Origin: Zanthoxylum bungeanum
Taxonomy: Eukaryota > Streptophyta > Magnoliopsida > Sapindales > Rutaceae
Assembly (NCBI GenBank): GCA_019454045.1
Contig: SKCR01025357.1
Coordinates: 1-64,000 of the forward strand
DNA: 64,000 nucleotides
Direction: 5' to 3'
Positions within the stretch are counted from its first letter, which is position 1. Each line of letters begins with the position of its first letter. Made by a program: the position numbers and the translations under genes. Positions 11,457 to 22,339 of this stretch are shown piece by piece. The notes beneath the pieces are model-generated. The model was not told where the DNA came from and searched no databases. It saw only the letters and a list, made by a program, of their open reading frames with translations.

Positions 11457-12833
11457 TATATCATCATGCATAAATAAGTAACATGCAGAAAGTAATAGCA
11501 TACTAACGACTAAATCATGCTTAAAAAAATAAATAACATACTAGCAACCCAATCATGCTCGAACACAAGGTTGGATGAAATGAAATGTGTGAATCTCTCA
11601 AGTTGTACGTGGCATTATATCCCGAGTGCAAACCGCAATACCGTCTATTCGGATTCGGCTACGGAATTTACGTCCGGGATTCCATCCGATATACCACAAG
11701 AGAGAACACATATTACATTCATTCAAGGACCACAACATTTATCAACAAACGACTCTCATGCGAGGGAATTCTAATAAACAACAAAAAAGATGAGAATAAA
11801 AAAGAAGGCTGCCCACCGGTCTAACCTCTTAGGTCGTCTCTCGAAAGTACGTTACACGGCCGTCGGAAGGGTTGATGCTCCGCAACTCCTCCGGTTCACT
11901 GGTCCACTGCTCTCGTTCGCTGCTTCGCTGTTTTGAGCTGTCGTTTCCTCTGTTTTGCTACTGTTTCCACTGTATATTATGTTGTTTTATGTTTTATGCG
12001 GTAATTTAGGTTACTTTTTTGCGGTGTTTAGGCTGCTGTTTGAGTGTGTATTTTTGGTGACTGCAGTACAGTTCAGACAGTTATTCTCGGTGATAGGCAG
12101 TGCGGTTAATGTGAGGCTTATGGTGCAGCAATATGAAGGTGTTTTGAGGGCTGTGTGATGCGGTAATGGATGGGTTATTTGGTGAGTGTTTCCGTGGTGG
12201 TGTAGTATAGTAGAAGAGAAAATTATTTGCTTGCTTCTTGCTTTTTTTTGCTTGGGCGTGTATTTAGGAGAGTGCAAGGGTTGGATTTGTGTTTCTATTA
12301 TAGGCAAAGGCTAGGGTTCCTCTTGTGTGAATAGGAAATGATATCATGCAATTATGTGGGAATATTTCTAATTAGTATCTCACAAGGAAAGAATCTGATT
12401 AAATTAGGGAGGTGATTTGTTCAAATTAGGAATGGATTTATTTGATTTGTTTTAATTAGGTATGTGATTATTTAGATTTTATTTGATTTGTTTTAATTTC
12501 ACCATGTGTTAAATATGTGTTTTGTTATTTTTGGGTGGGTTTTGGTGGGCTAATTGGCCTTGGGCGTGAGGCTAGCAACAAAACCAGAAGTACCAACACC
12601 GTTCGAATGCCGATTCGAACGCTACACGAACGCCCGCAATCTGCTTGACATTCGAACGTGTTCACGAACGCAGCACGAACGAACGCAGTGAACATGTGAA
12701 TTGAATCCGATGACATACTTATTCTGAATTTCCCATTCCGACATTCGTTTCCCGCGACTTCCGCAACCTAAAGAGTAGTGCCTCCGTACGAGACTCATCA
12801 TCAGGACTTATATGCAAAAATGCAGTGCCTACA

Positions 12834-14084
12834 AATACTAAGAAGATTGTATTTTGCTTGTTTATTTACAGTTTTTGTAATAAATTTACTTTATGTAATA
12901 GTAATTTCTTTTATTTACTTTTCAACTTTTACTATTCAGCATGAGTAGGTAACTCTCTTCTGCTGGGGTGAAAGGTAAGCTTTTATAACTAATATTTAGA
13001 ATAATCTCCCTTAATTATAATATATAAACTATTTAAAACCTGACTTAATAAGGATACCGCCTATATGGCAGGTTGAATTTAATTATAAAAATTGGTTTTA
13101 ACATGACTAAATATGGATACCGCCTGTATGGCCGGTTGGAATTAATTATTAATTTGACTTAATCAAGATACCGCCTATATGGCAGGTTGGTAATATCACG
13201 CAAAATTAATATATTATAATAAGGGAGATATCTAAAATAGTAGTAATAAAAGTGGATTCTCGAACCCCCATCATTTTCTTTTATTGTACTTTTACCTTTT
13301 TAATTTTCAGTATTTACCTTAAGTATTTTATTTTAGCTTTTACTAGTTTTAAATATGTGTCGTAACTAAACCCGTTATCTGGGGTTGTGATGATTTCCAA
13401 TATCACCGGTTTATAAGGGGTTATTTTATAGTTTTGGTAATATAAAGGTTTACTTATTAAGTCTTAAGCTTAATGCTTCTTGTTAACTGGCCACTAATAA
13501 GATTGATCTGGTAAACTTAAAAATAAACTTGAGGAAAGAATTTTAGGTTTCAGCCTTAGACTTAAAAGCCCATGATCTTCCTTGAGGATAAATAACCCTT
13601 TAATAGATTTCCTTACAAGATAGACATATACCTGTCGGGCGGGGGTAGCCATAATTGGAATTTAGTCTTAATGAATTTAAGTAACTTGGTTGACATAGGC
13701 ATATGGTTTAATTGGGCTGCACTAGGTATTTGCTTCTGACCATCGACAGAGGCTTTTGCAGAATTTCATGTTCCAGGTTAGTAAACCAATATATTACACA
13801 AACATAAGATAACCACTTCATCTTTAAAAGATATTGGAAAGATTCACAACCCTGGATAGTTTAATAATATTGAATTTTCCTCAATCTACTTTCACGACAT
13901 TTTATTTACTTGTTTTAAGTTTAAAGTCACTATCCACTCAAACAATCAATCCATTAGATACTCGTAAAAATTTGACTTCATAAATTAATAGCTTAGGTAT
14001 TAAGTCCTCGTGGGATCGATACTTTTTATACTACTTGAACGATACATGCGCTTGCGTTATACGCGTGTGATTACGCACCGGTCA
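12834..14084 (+). repeat. 5' LTR of the Athila-type element (R/U5 side only)
   Basis: Closely similar to 22946-24179 and ends with the same CCGGTCA. Begins AATACTAAGAAGATTG exactly where the Ogre-like LTR stops. Contains three copies of a GATACCGCCTATATGG-type motif at 13053-13074, 13116-13138 and 13167-13190, separated by about 50-65 bp. Confidence 0.9.
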
Positions 14085-14090
14085 AGTTTT

Positions 14091-14106
14091 TGGCGCCGTT
14101 GCCGGG
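14091..14106 (+). other. primer-binding site, Athila / tRNA-Asp type
   Basis: TGGCGCCGTTGCCGGG, six bases after the LTR end. From memory this is complementary to the 3' end of plant tRNA-Asp and is the usual Athila PBS. Confidence 0.85.
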
Positions 14107-14225
14107 CACTTATTTATCTTTCACTATTAGTTTTGGGGTTAGATACCTTTACTTATATCTAATTTCTTTTTACTTATTATTTTTGTTTTCTTGTGTTTCA
14201 GATTCTCAGACACTACATAAGATGA

Positions 14226-15821
14226 ACCAGAAGCTTTGAAATCCGACTGTTTGACCCGGAAATTGAAAGAACCATCAGACAGTTGCGAAGGGAAAGGCGA
14301 GAAGGCCAAGAAGCATTAGTCAACATGGAACCTGAACCTTTGGAAGTTGTACCACCAATTCCCATTCGAGATAGAACCATTCCGGTGGTTGACAGCTTCT
14401 TTTTCTGTATTGTACTTCCTCCCTTACCAGCAAATGTGTGTGACATCAAAATATGCATTCAGATGATACAACAGTCAGTTCAGTTTAGGGGGAATGCAAC
14501 TGAAGATCTTAATGCTCACATCATCAACTTCCTGGAAGTTTGCGTCACTTTCAATTATAACTGAGCGGCTGAAGAAGCCATGAGACTGCGAGTTTTTCCA
14601 TATTCCTCAAAAGACATAGCTAAGGCTTGGCTACATTCACTACCAACAGGTTCCATCACAACTTGGAACACTCTAGCCACCAAATTCCTTGCAAAATAAT
14701 TTCCACCGGCCAGAACTGCAAAGCTGAGGAATGACCTCACATCCTTTGTGCAACATGATTCAGAGTCTCTCTGCGAAGCTTGGGAAAGGTATAAAGATTT
14801 AATCAGAAAATTCCCTCACCATGAGATTGCAAAGTGGCTACAATTCCAAACATTCTATAATGGACTTTCTAGAATAATGAGAACCACAATTGATGCTGCT
14901 GCTGGAGGAGCTTTAATGGAAAAATGAGAAGATCAGGCTTGGGACTTAATTGTAGAAATGGCCAACAACAATTCCTTGTGGCCAACAGAAAGGAGCATGA
15001 TCCAAAGAATTACAGGAATCTATGAAGTTGGAGCCAACACAGCAGTGAATGCCAAGCTGGATCAGATATGTAAATTCATGGAGACTCTTACCATGCTAGA
15101 CAATATTGGATCCACAAGTTCACCATATGGAGGAGCACTAGAGACAAACCAATATGAAGAGACGGTGAATTATGTTAACAATTTCAACAGACAGGGGAAC
15201 AATCCATATTCCAACACCTACAACCCGGGGTGGAGGAATCATCCCAATTTTGCATGGAGCAACAATTCAGGGCAAAAGAATTATCCACCACCTGGATTCC
15301 AACAGCAGAACAAAATCCAGGAGTATGAAAAAGAACCAAGAATAACGGAAGTGCTAGCTCAGTTAAAAATATATGATGCTATGTTTCAAAGCCAATCTGC
15401 TTCTATTAAATCACTGGAGAATCAAGTTGGACAATTGGCCAATTCTCAGAGTTACAGACCGCCAGATAACCTTCCTAGCAACATAAAACCAAATCCAAGG
15501 AATAGAGGGAATGAGCAATGTCAAGCCATTACTTTGAAAAGCGGTACTGAAATCAACAAAGATGTTGGAATCAAGGAATCCATTGAAGAAGTTCCAAAAA
15601 ATGCAATTCCACAGATGGAGGATAAAGAAGCAAAGGCAAAAGAGCAAGAAAGAATCACTCCACCTCCACCTTTTCCACAGCGTCTCCAGAAAAACAAATT
15701 GGACAAGCAGTTTGCTCGATACTTGGAGGTTTTTAAAAAGCTGCACATCAACATTCCATTTGCAGAAGCGTTGGAAGAAATGCCCAGCAATGTCAAATTC
15801 ATGAAAGATATTCTTTCATGA
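14226..15821 (+). pseudogene. gag of the Athila-type element
   Basis: One frame with stops at 14562, 14697 and 14925, and at 15819-15821 before protease. Early residues read FDPEIERTIRQLRRERR. The core has SLPTGSITTWNTLATKFL, FVQHDSESLCEAWERYKDL and FQTFYNGLSRIMRT, the Athila-type Gag signature. The C-terminal half (from 14958) is 287 residues, rich in Asn/Gln, with NSLWPTERS and a proline-rich tail (TPPPPFPQRL). No zinc knuckle is seen. The exact start is uncertain: a TGA at 14223-14225 closes the same frame just upstream. Confidence 0.85.
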
Positions 15822-16418
15822 AAGCGGAGATTGAGAGATTACGAGACAGTAGTATTGATAGAAGAATGCAGCGCCATCATTCAGAGGAAACTTCCCCTAA
15901 AGTTGAAAGATCTAGGCAATTTCACTGTTCCATGCACTATTGGAGAAAATTATATCGGTAAGGCCTTATGTGATTTAGGTGCCAATGTTAATTTAATGCC
16001 TTTTCCAATTTACAGGAAACTGCAAATTGGTGAAGCACTGCCCACCTCAGTCTCGCTGCAACTTGCTGATAGAACTCTCGCATTTTCGAGAGGTGTAGTT
16101 GAAGATGTGATGGTCAAAGTCTACAAACTCATTCTCCCAATAGATTTCATTATCCTTGATATGGAAGAAGACAAATATGTACCTATCATCCTCGGGAGAC
16201 CATTCTTGGCTACAGGTCGAACTGTTATTGATGTGCAAAAAGGAGAACTAACCATGAAAGTGCATGACCAAAAAGTTACCTTCAATGTTTTTAATGCCAT
16301 GAAATTCCCGGGTGATGAAAAGATGAGGAATGTTTCAGAATTGATGTTGTTGATAGTATCATTCAAGCTACTGATACATTTCCCACGGATAAACTTGAAG
16401 CTTGCATCACCAACATGA
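15822..16418 (+). pseudogene. aspartic protease of the Athila-type element
   Basis: Same frame as gag after the stop at 15819-15821. The active-site block is LCDLGANVNLMPFPIY, the Athila form in which the usual Asp-Ser/Thr-Gly is DLGA. The second landmark is VPIILGRPFLATGRTVIDV. The frame is lost near 16340, where conserved downstream sequence (TDSELDAEILECINYLDKPF) resumes in another frame. Confidence 0.85.
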
Positions 16419-17570
16419 CTGACAGCGAGCTAGATGCTGAAATTCTGGAATGTATCAACTATCTTGATAAACCATTTCGCTTCAAAACGAAACCACAAGT
16501 GGAAAGTCTGGAACTATCGAAGAAAGAGTGAATTAAACCTTCGATTGAAGAACCACCGCAGCTGGAGCTTAAGTTACTTCCGAGATATCTCAGGTATGCA
16601 TTCTTAGGAAACTCTTCTGAATTACCTGTGATTATTTCTTCTTCGCTAACATTGGAGCAGGAAAAAAAGTTGTTGAGAGTGTTACGAGAGCACAAGAAAG
16701 CCATTGGCTGGACTATAGCAGACATTCGAGGCATTAGTCCATCATTTTGCATGCACAAGATTCTGATGAATGATGAGTACAAACCCACAGTGGAGCATCA
16801 ACGGAGACTAAATCCAATCATGAAGAAGGTTGTGAAGAAAGAAATCATCAAATGATTGGATGCCGACATCATCTACCCTATTTCTAACAGTACTTGGGTG
16901 AGTCCTATGCAATATGTACCAAAGAAATGAGGAATTACTATAGTCACAAATGAAAAGAATGAGCTAATTCCAACAAGAACGGTGACTGGATGAAGAGTAT
17001 ACATGGACTACAGGAAGCTAAACAAAGCAACAAGGAAAGATCATTTTCCGCTGCCATTCATTGACCAGATGCTAGACAGACTGGCGGGGCATGAGTTCTA
17101 TTACTTTCTGGATGGATACTCGGGGTACAATCAGATTACCATCACCCAAGAAGATCAGGAGAAAACTACTTTTACATGTCCGAATGGTACTTTTGCTTTC
17201 CGCAGGATGCCATTTGGATTATGTAATGCTCCTGCCACATTTCAACGTTGCATGATGGCCATATTCTCAGACATGTTGGAACAAAGTATGGAGGTTTTCA
17301 TGGATGATTTCTTTGTGTTTGGAGACTCGTTCAACCACTACTTGCAAAATCTAGAACAAGTGTTACAAAGATGTGAAGATACCAACCTGGTACTCAACTG
17401 GGAGAAATGCCACTTCATGGTGTAGGAAGGCATCGTCCTTAGACATCGAATATCACAAAAAGGAATCAAGGTAGACAAAGGAAAGATCGAGACAATTGAA
17501 AAACTACCTCCACCAACATCTGTCAAATGGATTCAGAGTTTTCTCGGACATGCAGACTTTTACAGGAGAT
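16419..17570 (+). pseudogene. reverse transcriptase of the Athila-type element
   Basis: Pieces in one frame (16628-16855 and 17003-17425) with several in-frame stops. Landmarks: HKKAIGWTIADIRGISPSFC, MDYRKLNKATRKDHFPLPFI, FLDGYSGYNQI, MPFGLCNAPATFQRCM and the catalytic VFMDDFFVFGD (FMDD). A frameshift near 17570 moves the reading into the RNase H frame. Confidence 0.9.
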
Positions 17571-18221
17571 TTATCAAAGATTACTAAACCTTTATGCAAT
17601 CTTCTGGAGAAGGATGTGCCTTTCAACTTCACCAAAGAATGCCACGAAGCTTTTGAGATCTTGAAACATAAGTTGGTTTCTGTTCCCATCATAGTAGCAC
17701 CAGACTGGACCCTTCCATTTGAGGTGATATGTGATGCTAGTGATTTTGATGTAGTTGCAGTTTTGGGTCAACGCAAAACAAATATTTTCAATACTATTTA
17801 CTACTCTAACAGAACTTTGAATGAAGCTCAACTCAACTACACAACCACTGGAAAGGAGTTGATTGCAGTTGTGTTTTCTTTTGATAAATTCCGCTCTTAT
17901 CTGTTAGGTCCCAAAATGGTGGTCTACACAGATCATTCAGCAATCAAATACCTGATCGTGAAGAAAGATGCCAAACCCAGATTGATCCGTTGGATACTTC
18001 TACTGCAAGAATTTGACGTGGAGATCCGAGATAGGAAAGGGACAAAAAACCAAGTGGCAGATCACTTACCGAGGATCGAGAATGGAGAAACAGTTGGCAA
18101 AGAACTGACAATCAAAGAAACTTTTCCAGATGAACAACTTTTTGCCATGAAACAACAAGATGTCTCTTGGTATGCTGACTATATCAACTACATAGTATCG
18201 AGAAAATGGCTGTTGGAATGA
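17571..18221 (+). pseudogene. RNase H of the Athila-type element
   Basis: Open from about 17571 to a TGA at 18219-18221. Shows [20 protein letters not shown] (catalytic Asp retained), [16 protein letters not shown] (Glu) and [12 protein letters not shown] (Asp). Unlike the Tat elements there is a single RNase H, as expected for Athila. Confidence 0.88.
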
Positions 18222-19419
18222 ACAACTCAGGAACGAAAGAAGTTCTTCAAAGAAGTCAAGCATTATGTCTGGGATGAACCGTACCTGTTCAAATGCTGTG
18301 CTGATCAATTACTGAGACGTTGAGTTCCATAGGAGGAGGTCAATAGTGTTCTGCAACATTATCATTCATCACTATACGGCGGACACTTCAGCGGAAACAA
18401 AACTGCAGCCAAAGTCCTACAGTCAGGTTTGTTCTGGCCCACTATTTTTAAAGATGTTTATCTATTTGCTCTTCAATGTGACAAGTGCCAGAGAACGAGA
18501 AATATTTCGAGGAGAAATGAAGGACCTCTCTAAAATATTCTGGAAGTGGAGATATTTGATGTATGGGGTATTGATTTTATGGGACCATTTGTTCCATCAT
18601 TCGGAAACCTGTACATACTAGTTGTAGTAGACTACGTCTCCAAATGGGTTGAAACAATTGCACTGCCATCCAATGATTCAAAAGTGGTGATTAAATTCCT
18701 TAAAAATGAATATTTTCACTTGCTTCAGAACACATCGGGCGATTATCAGTGATGGTGGCACACAATTCTACAACAGATACTTTGATGCACTCCTATCCAA
18801 ATACAGAGTTACTCATAAAGTTGCCACAACATACCATCCACAGTCAAATGGATAGGTTGAAGTTTCAAACAGGGAGATCAAAAGAATCTTGGAGAGAATC
18901 GTTGGATCAACAATGAGGGACTGGTCTACAAAACTTGATGACGTATTATGGGCCTACCAGACATCTTACAAGACACTCATTGATATGTCCCCATATTGAA
19001 TGGTGTTTGGGAAAGCATGCCATCTGCCAGTTGAGCTTTAACACAAGGCATACTGGGCACTGAAGAAGTTGAATCTTGATCCACAAGCAGCAGGAGAGAA
19101 ACGACTCCATCAACTCAACGAATTGGATGAGTTCTGCCCACAGGCTTATGAGAATGCCAGACTATACAAAGAAAAGAGCAAGAAATAGCATGATCGAAAA
19201 ATAGTGCGCAGACAACTGGAACCAAAGCTGCAGCTGTTGTTATACAATTCACGGTTAAAGCTTTTCTCTGGAAAGTTGAAGTCAAGGTGGTCGGGTCTAT
19301 TTGTGTTCACTCAGGTTTTAACATATGAAGCTGTTGAGTTACTTGATCCCAACCCCAACGAAACATTCAAGGTTAACAGTCAGCATGTCAAACACTACTG
19401 GGGAGAATCATTTGAATGA
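18222..19419 (+). pseudogene. integrase of the Athila-type element
   Basis: Continues the RNase H frame with stops and at least one frameshift (near 18720). Visible parts: a zinc region with a CDKCQRTRNISRR block, [16 protein letters not shown] (first catalytic Asp), [11 protein letters not shown] (second Asp), and HPQSNG then a stop followed by [13 protein letters not shown] (Glu kept). The C-terminal tail (19204-19419) has SRWSGLFVFTQVL and FKVNSQHVKHYWGE, typical of Athila integrase ends. The TAG at the Gln position of the third catalytic block and other stops make it defective. Confidence 0.88.
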
Positions 19420-19560
19420 ACAAAAGAATGTGTCACACTTTCAGATCCAGCCTAACATTCGGGCAGTCATGTCTAGCTGACGACGTTAAACTTAGCGCTA
19501 TCTGGGAGGAAACCCATGCAACTCGTGTATATATTATGATTTGGTGTGTTTTATTTTCGT

Positions 19561-19577
19561 GTGTTTAATTTGTGTAG
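19561..19577 (+). promoter_or_regulatory. candidate 3' splice site before the accessory frame
   Basis: GTGTTTAATTTGTGTAG ends at 19577, 18 bases before the ATG at 19596, within a T-rich stretch. Some plant gypsy elements express the gene downstream of integrase from a spliced RNA. This site would fit that route, but no donor has been identified. Confidence 0.35.
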
Positions 19578-19595
19578 GTAAAGTCACATTTTAGG

Positions 19596-20145
19596 ATGGA
19601 AGAAGTTCTCGCAAATCTTCACAAGCAATTTCCTTCTCTCCCTCAAAACTCTCTGATGAAGATCTACAAAGCTCGCATAGAATGAATGAGACTTCTAATG
19701 ATAAAAGGTATTCCTAATGACATTCGTTGGATTATTGAAGCACTAGTCCGATTGGCAGGTGAGTCTTCTGACTCTTTTGTTTCACATCTGCCTGGTTTAG
19801 GAAGAAACACCTATGCTAAAAAGAGAAGAGCTAAAAAGATGGGTGTTTTTTTATAAATGTGCACGTATGACATGTGATACTCGTTGTCGTTCTTTAGGAA
19901 TGATGTCTGATAACCGTGAAGATAAGATTAAATTCATTAGGGATGGCTTTAGTAAGGAGTCTTTGGATGACATATCTAAGACTCTTGAGACGCATTCCAG
20001 TGGATATGTGCATCATGCAATTCACATGTTATATACACAATTCCGAAAAGAAAGGCAACAATACAATCTTGGCAATCTGACTTTAAAAGACCCTGTTTGC
20101 CAATTTATAAGAAAATTGGATGGGAAGCTTGTCCCTGACGCATAG
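19596..20145 (+). pseudogene. accessory frame of unknown function, basic with a Cys motif
   Basis: Not recognised as gag, pol or env. ATG at 19596 opens MEEVLANLHKQFPSLPQNSL; a TGA at 19683 interrupts it. The same frame goes on through IPNDIRWIIEALVRLAGE to GLGRNTYAKKRRAKKMG, a strongly basic, nuclear-localisation-like stretch. In a run of seven T (19846-19852) the frame slips by one base. The other frame continues with KCARMTCDTRC (C-x4-C-x3-C), IKFIRDGFSKESLDDISKTL, and ends at 20145. A basic patch followed by clustered Cys recalls small cysteine-rich nucleic-acid-binding proteins of some plant RNA viruses, but the Cys spacing differs and this is only a resemblance. It lies between integrase and the LOG-like frame, directly behind a splice-acceptor-like sequence. 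Confidence 0.6.
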
Positions 20146-20395
20146 ACGTCATTCAAGCAATTACTTTTTTGTAAATATTATTTTCTCTTTGTATATATCT
20201 AATAATTGTGATTTATTTTGTTATTTTCTTTTATTTTCTCCGACAAGATCCAGACTTCTTGACCTTTCACGATTTATTTTACTGTTTAGCTAATAATTGT
20301 TATTTGGCAGGTACTAGTGCTATTATTACTCACCCTTTTTTAGGTTCTATAAATTCAACTCATCATTGCACTCTTGAAGGCACCCATAGTTAAAA
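20146..20395 (+). other. spacer with candidate splice acceptor before the LOG-like frame
   Basis: No gene. T-rich spacer. GCTAATAATTGTTATTTGGCAG, ending at about 20310, combines a branch-point-like CTAAT and an AG acceptor upstream of the ATG at 20396. Confidence 0.35.
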
Positions 20396-21049
20396 ATGAA
20401 AGCCATTTCAAGAAGACGAGTTGTAAACATCTGTTTATTTTGCGTTACTAGTGTTGGTTCTAAACCAGAGTTCATTGAAGCAGCACAGGAATTGGGTAGA
20501 GTCATTGCTGAAAGGAATATGCACTTAGTATATGGCAGTGGCATTCTTGGACTAATGGGGATCGTTTCACGCGCTGTACATGGGGGAGGCAGTCAAGTCT
20601 TGGGAATCATCCCAAAACCTTTGGTAGAGGTAAATCTTATAGGACCATCAAACGGAGAGGACCTGATCGTGCCAGGTATGTCTGAACGACTGGTAGAAAT
20701 GATTAACCGTGTTGATGGTTTTAGTGCTTTGCCAGGTGGCTTGGGTACGATGGAGGAAATTTTTATCGTGTCATCTTGAGCGAACCTGAACATACACCAG
20801 AAACCAATTGGACTGTTTAATGCTGATGGATTTTATGATTTTCTTTGTGTGTTTCTTGATGATGCTGAGAGAAATGGGTTCGTGTCAAAACCTGTAAAAG
20901 AACTTCTCTTTAGAGCCAGAACTGCCCTAGATTTAATTGACGAAATATTAGCCTTTGAACCACAGATTGACCCTATCCTCTCAAAGATAAACTGGTCGAA
21001 TAATAATCGTGGTAAGAAGCGTCAGATAAATCTGGATCTTAACCTTTAA
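20396..21049 (+). pseudogene. captured LOG-like cytokinin phosphoribohydrolase frame, one nonsense codon
   Basis: LOG enzymes release active cytokinin bases from nucleoside 5'-monophosphates in the cytosol. This frame spans 217 codons, close to normal LOG length, without introns. It shows ICLFC near residue 13, LVYGSGILGLMGIVSRAVHG, GGSQVLGIIPKPL, and the family signature PGGLGTMEE (residues 113-121, 20732-20758). After a TGA at 20777-20779, at a position where relatives have Trp, the same frame goes on with NIHQKPIGLFNADGFYDFL and FVSKPVKEL, and ends with LDLNL. The usual CGS near the N-terminus is CVT, and the GGG-type nucleotide-binding loop reads GSG, so activity is doubtful even apart from the stop. 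Host LOG genes have several introns, so this copy looks cDNA-derived. It lies between integrase and the 3' LTR, inside the element. A recent processed pseudogene insertion is the main alternative, but I see no poly-A tail or target duplication. Confidence 0.85.
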
Positions 21050-22326
21050 TTTTAGATGTAGAATTTCAGCTAACCAGATACTATATTCTAAACTATTCTT
21101 CTACTTTTTAAGACATTGGAGACAATGTCTCATTTAGGTTTGGGGAATGTGAATACTTAAATAGTATCTTGTTTATATTATGTGTTTTTATTTAGTCAAA
21201 AAATTTTAAAAAAGTCAAAAAAATTAAAAAAAAAATATTTTGTATTTTGTGTTTTTAATTTGATTAATCGGGTGAAATTGGTATGAGATAGTTGTGTAAG
21301 GAATTTCCATTCCTGAGACATATTTCAACATATTTCGAAACAAGTTAATTTTTGTTTATTTCATTTTGGATTATTTAATTTGTGAATTCTCCATAAAACT
21401 GACTAAAATGAATCTTCATATGCTCAGTTGACAGGTATTATCAACATGCATGGTAACATACGGACATGAGTTGTAATTGACGAGTTTGTAATATTCAGTG
21501 CTCTAGTTTAATTGGAGGAAGCATCTAAGAAGTGATGGGATTAAAAAAACGTCTAAGATATGAGTTATTAAGTCTGTAGGGGTGTTTTAACACCTAGTGC
21601 CCTAAAGCCAACTGGTTTGGGAGTCACTGACCCAAAGCTCGCTACATGGATCGAAGATGTTACAAAAAAATATGTATGTATGAAATCCGAGTAATTTAGT
21701 CTGTAGGGGTGTCTTAACACCTAAAGCCAACTAGTTTGGGAGCCACTGGCCCAAAGCTCGTTACATGGATGGATGATATTGTATATAAATAAATAAATAA
21801 AATCAGAAAAATCAAAAAAAAAAAAATTATTCCATTGCTACAAAAAATGTGTGAATTCTGATATAACTTTAGGACAAAAATATTACTCTTTTTTCAACTA
21901 CACTTGTGAATATTGTGGGCACAATAAGTTGATTAATATTTTGTTGATTGTGTATATGGAGAATGGTAAAAATAATCGGAGAATTTACTTATTCGGTAAT
22001 TTAGAAAGAAAGAAAACAATTCTTAACTTGGATAAGAAGTTTCACCTGTTTAGTCACTAACTTGTCTATTATCTTTTCTCTTGTCTTTTTTGCTTTTTGT
22101 GCATTAGTTTTATTATCTTTTTTTTAATGTGACGTTTATGGGTATCGTTGCTGTAAGCCCTCACGAGACTACAACTCGTCCACTAGGGACACCTAGGGGT
22201 TTAAAGGCTTGTTGCATATGCTAAATGCAACCGTGATCCATACGAATATGGCTTAGTTTAATGTTTATTTTAAAGATGTTTATGTTATTTTATTTTGTTG
22301 TTTTGCTCGAGGACTAGCAAAATGTT
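21050..22326 (+). other. 3' untranslated region of the Athila-type element
   Basis: No supported gene in about 1.3 kb. Two direct copies of about 80-90 bp at 21572-21660 and 21699-21777 start GTCTGTAGGGGTGT and contain CCCAAAGCTCG and TACATGGAT. Long A runs occur at 21190-21235 and 21810-21830. A short 69-codon frame at 21851-22060 has a CEYC pair but nothing recognisable. Confidence 0.6.
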
Positions 22327-22339
22327 AGATTTGGGGGTG
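22327..22339 (+). other. polypurine tract of the Athila-type element
   Basis: AGATTTGGGGGTG directly before the LTR start TGATGAGTGG. This is the usual Athila form of the tract. Confidence 0.8.

Larger units (their letters stand above)
255..12833 (-). mobile_element. Tat/Ogre-like Ty3/gypsy retrotransposon, degenerate
   Basis: A complete element layout read on the minus strand: 5' LTR 12833-9961, PBS 9957-9940, leader, gag, protease, RT, RNase H, a second archaeal-type RNase H, integrase, a tandem-repeat 3' UTR, PPT, and a truncated 3' LTR 1882-255. The second RNase H between RNase H and integrase is the hallmark of the plant Tat lineage. The tRNA-Arg-type PBS and the repeat-rich 3' UTR point to Ogre-like members. 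Coding parts are broken by in-frame stops and frameshifts, so the copy cannot make a full polyprotein. It lies inside the 5' LTR of the Athila-type element: the sequence after 12833 continues what is found from about 22946 in the other LTR of that element. Confidence 0.9.
9961..12833 (-). repeat. 5' LTR of the Ogre-like element (2,873 bp)
   Basis: Bounded by TGTAGGACA at 9961 and TGCCTACA at 12833 and abutted by the PBS. Its last 1.5 kb (11317-12833) matches the left LTR. It holds a CGTTCGAACG-rich tandem array (10505-10915), three dispersed copies of an 88-bp segment, and a GTTCG-rich stretch near 12600-12690. After 12833 the flanking Athila-type LTR resumes with AATAC, the expected target duplication; the left partner is outside the window. 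Confidence 0.9.

Noticed and set aside
19840..19860. Possible programmed -1 frameshift at T-TTT-TTA before a TAA in the accessory frame
   Set aside because: The downstream frame needed is +1, not -1, relative to the upstream one. A simple one-base gain in the T run explains it better.
21851..22060. 69-codon frame with a CEYC pair upstream of the Athila 3' LTR
   Set aside because: No recognisable domain, very AT-rich codons, and no copy in the window for comparison.
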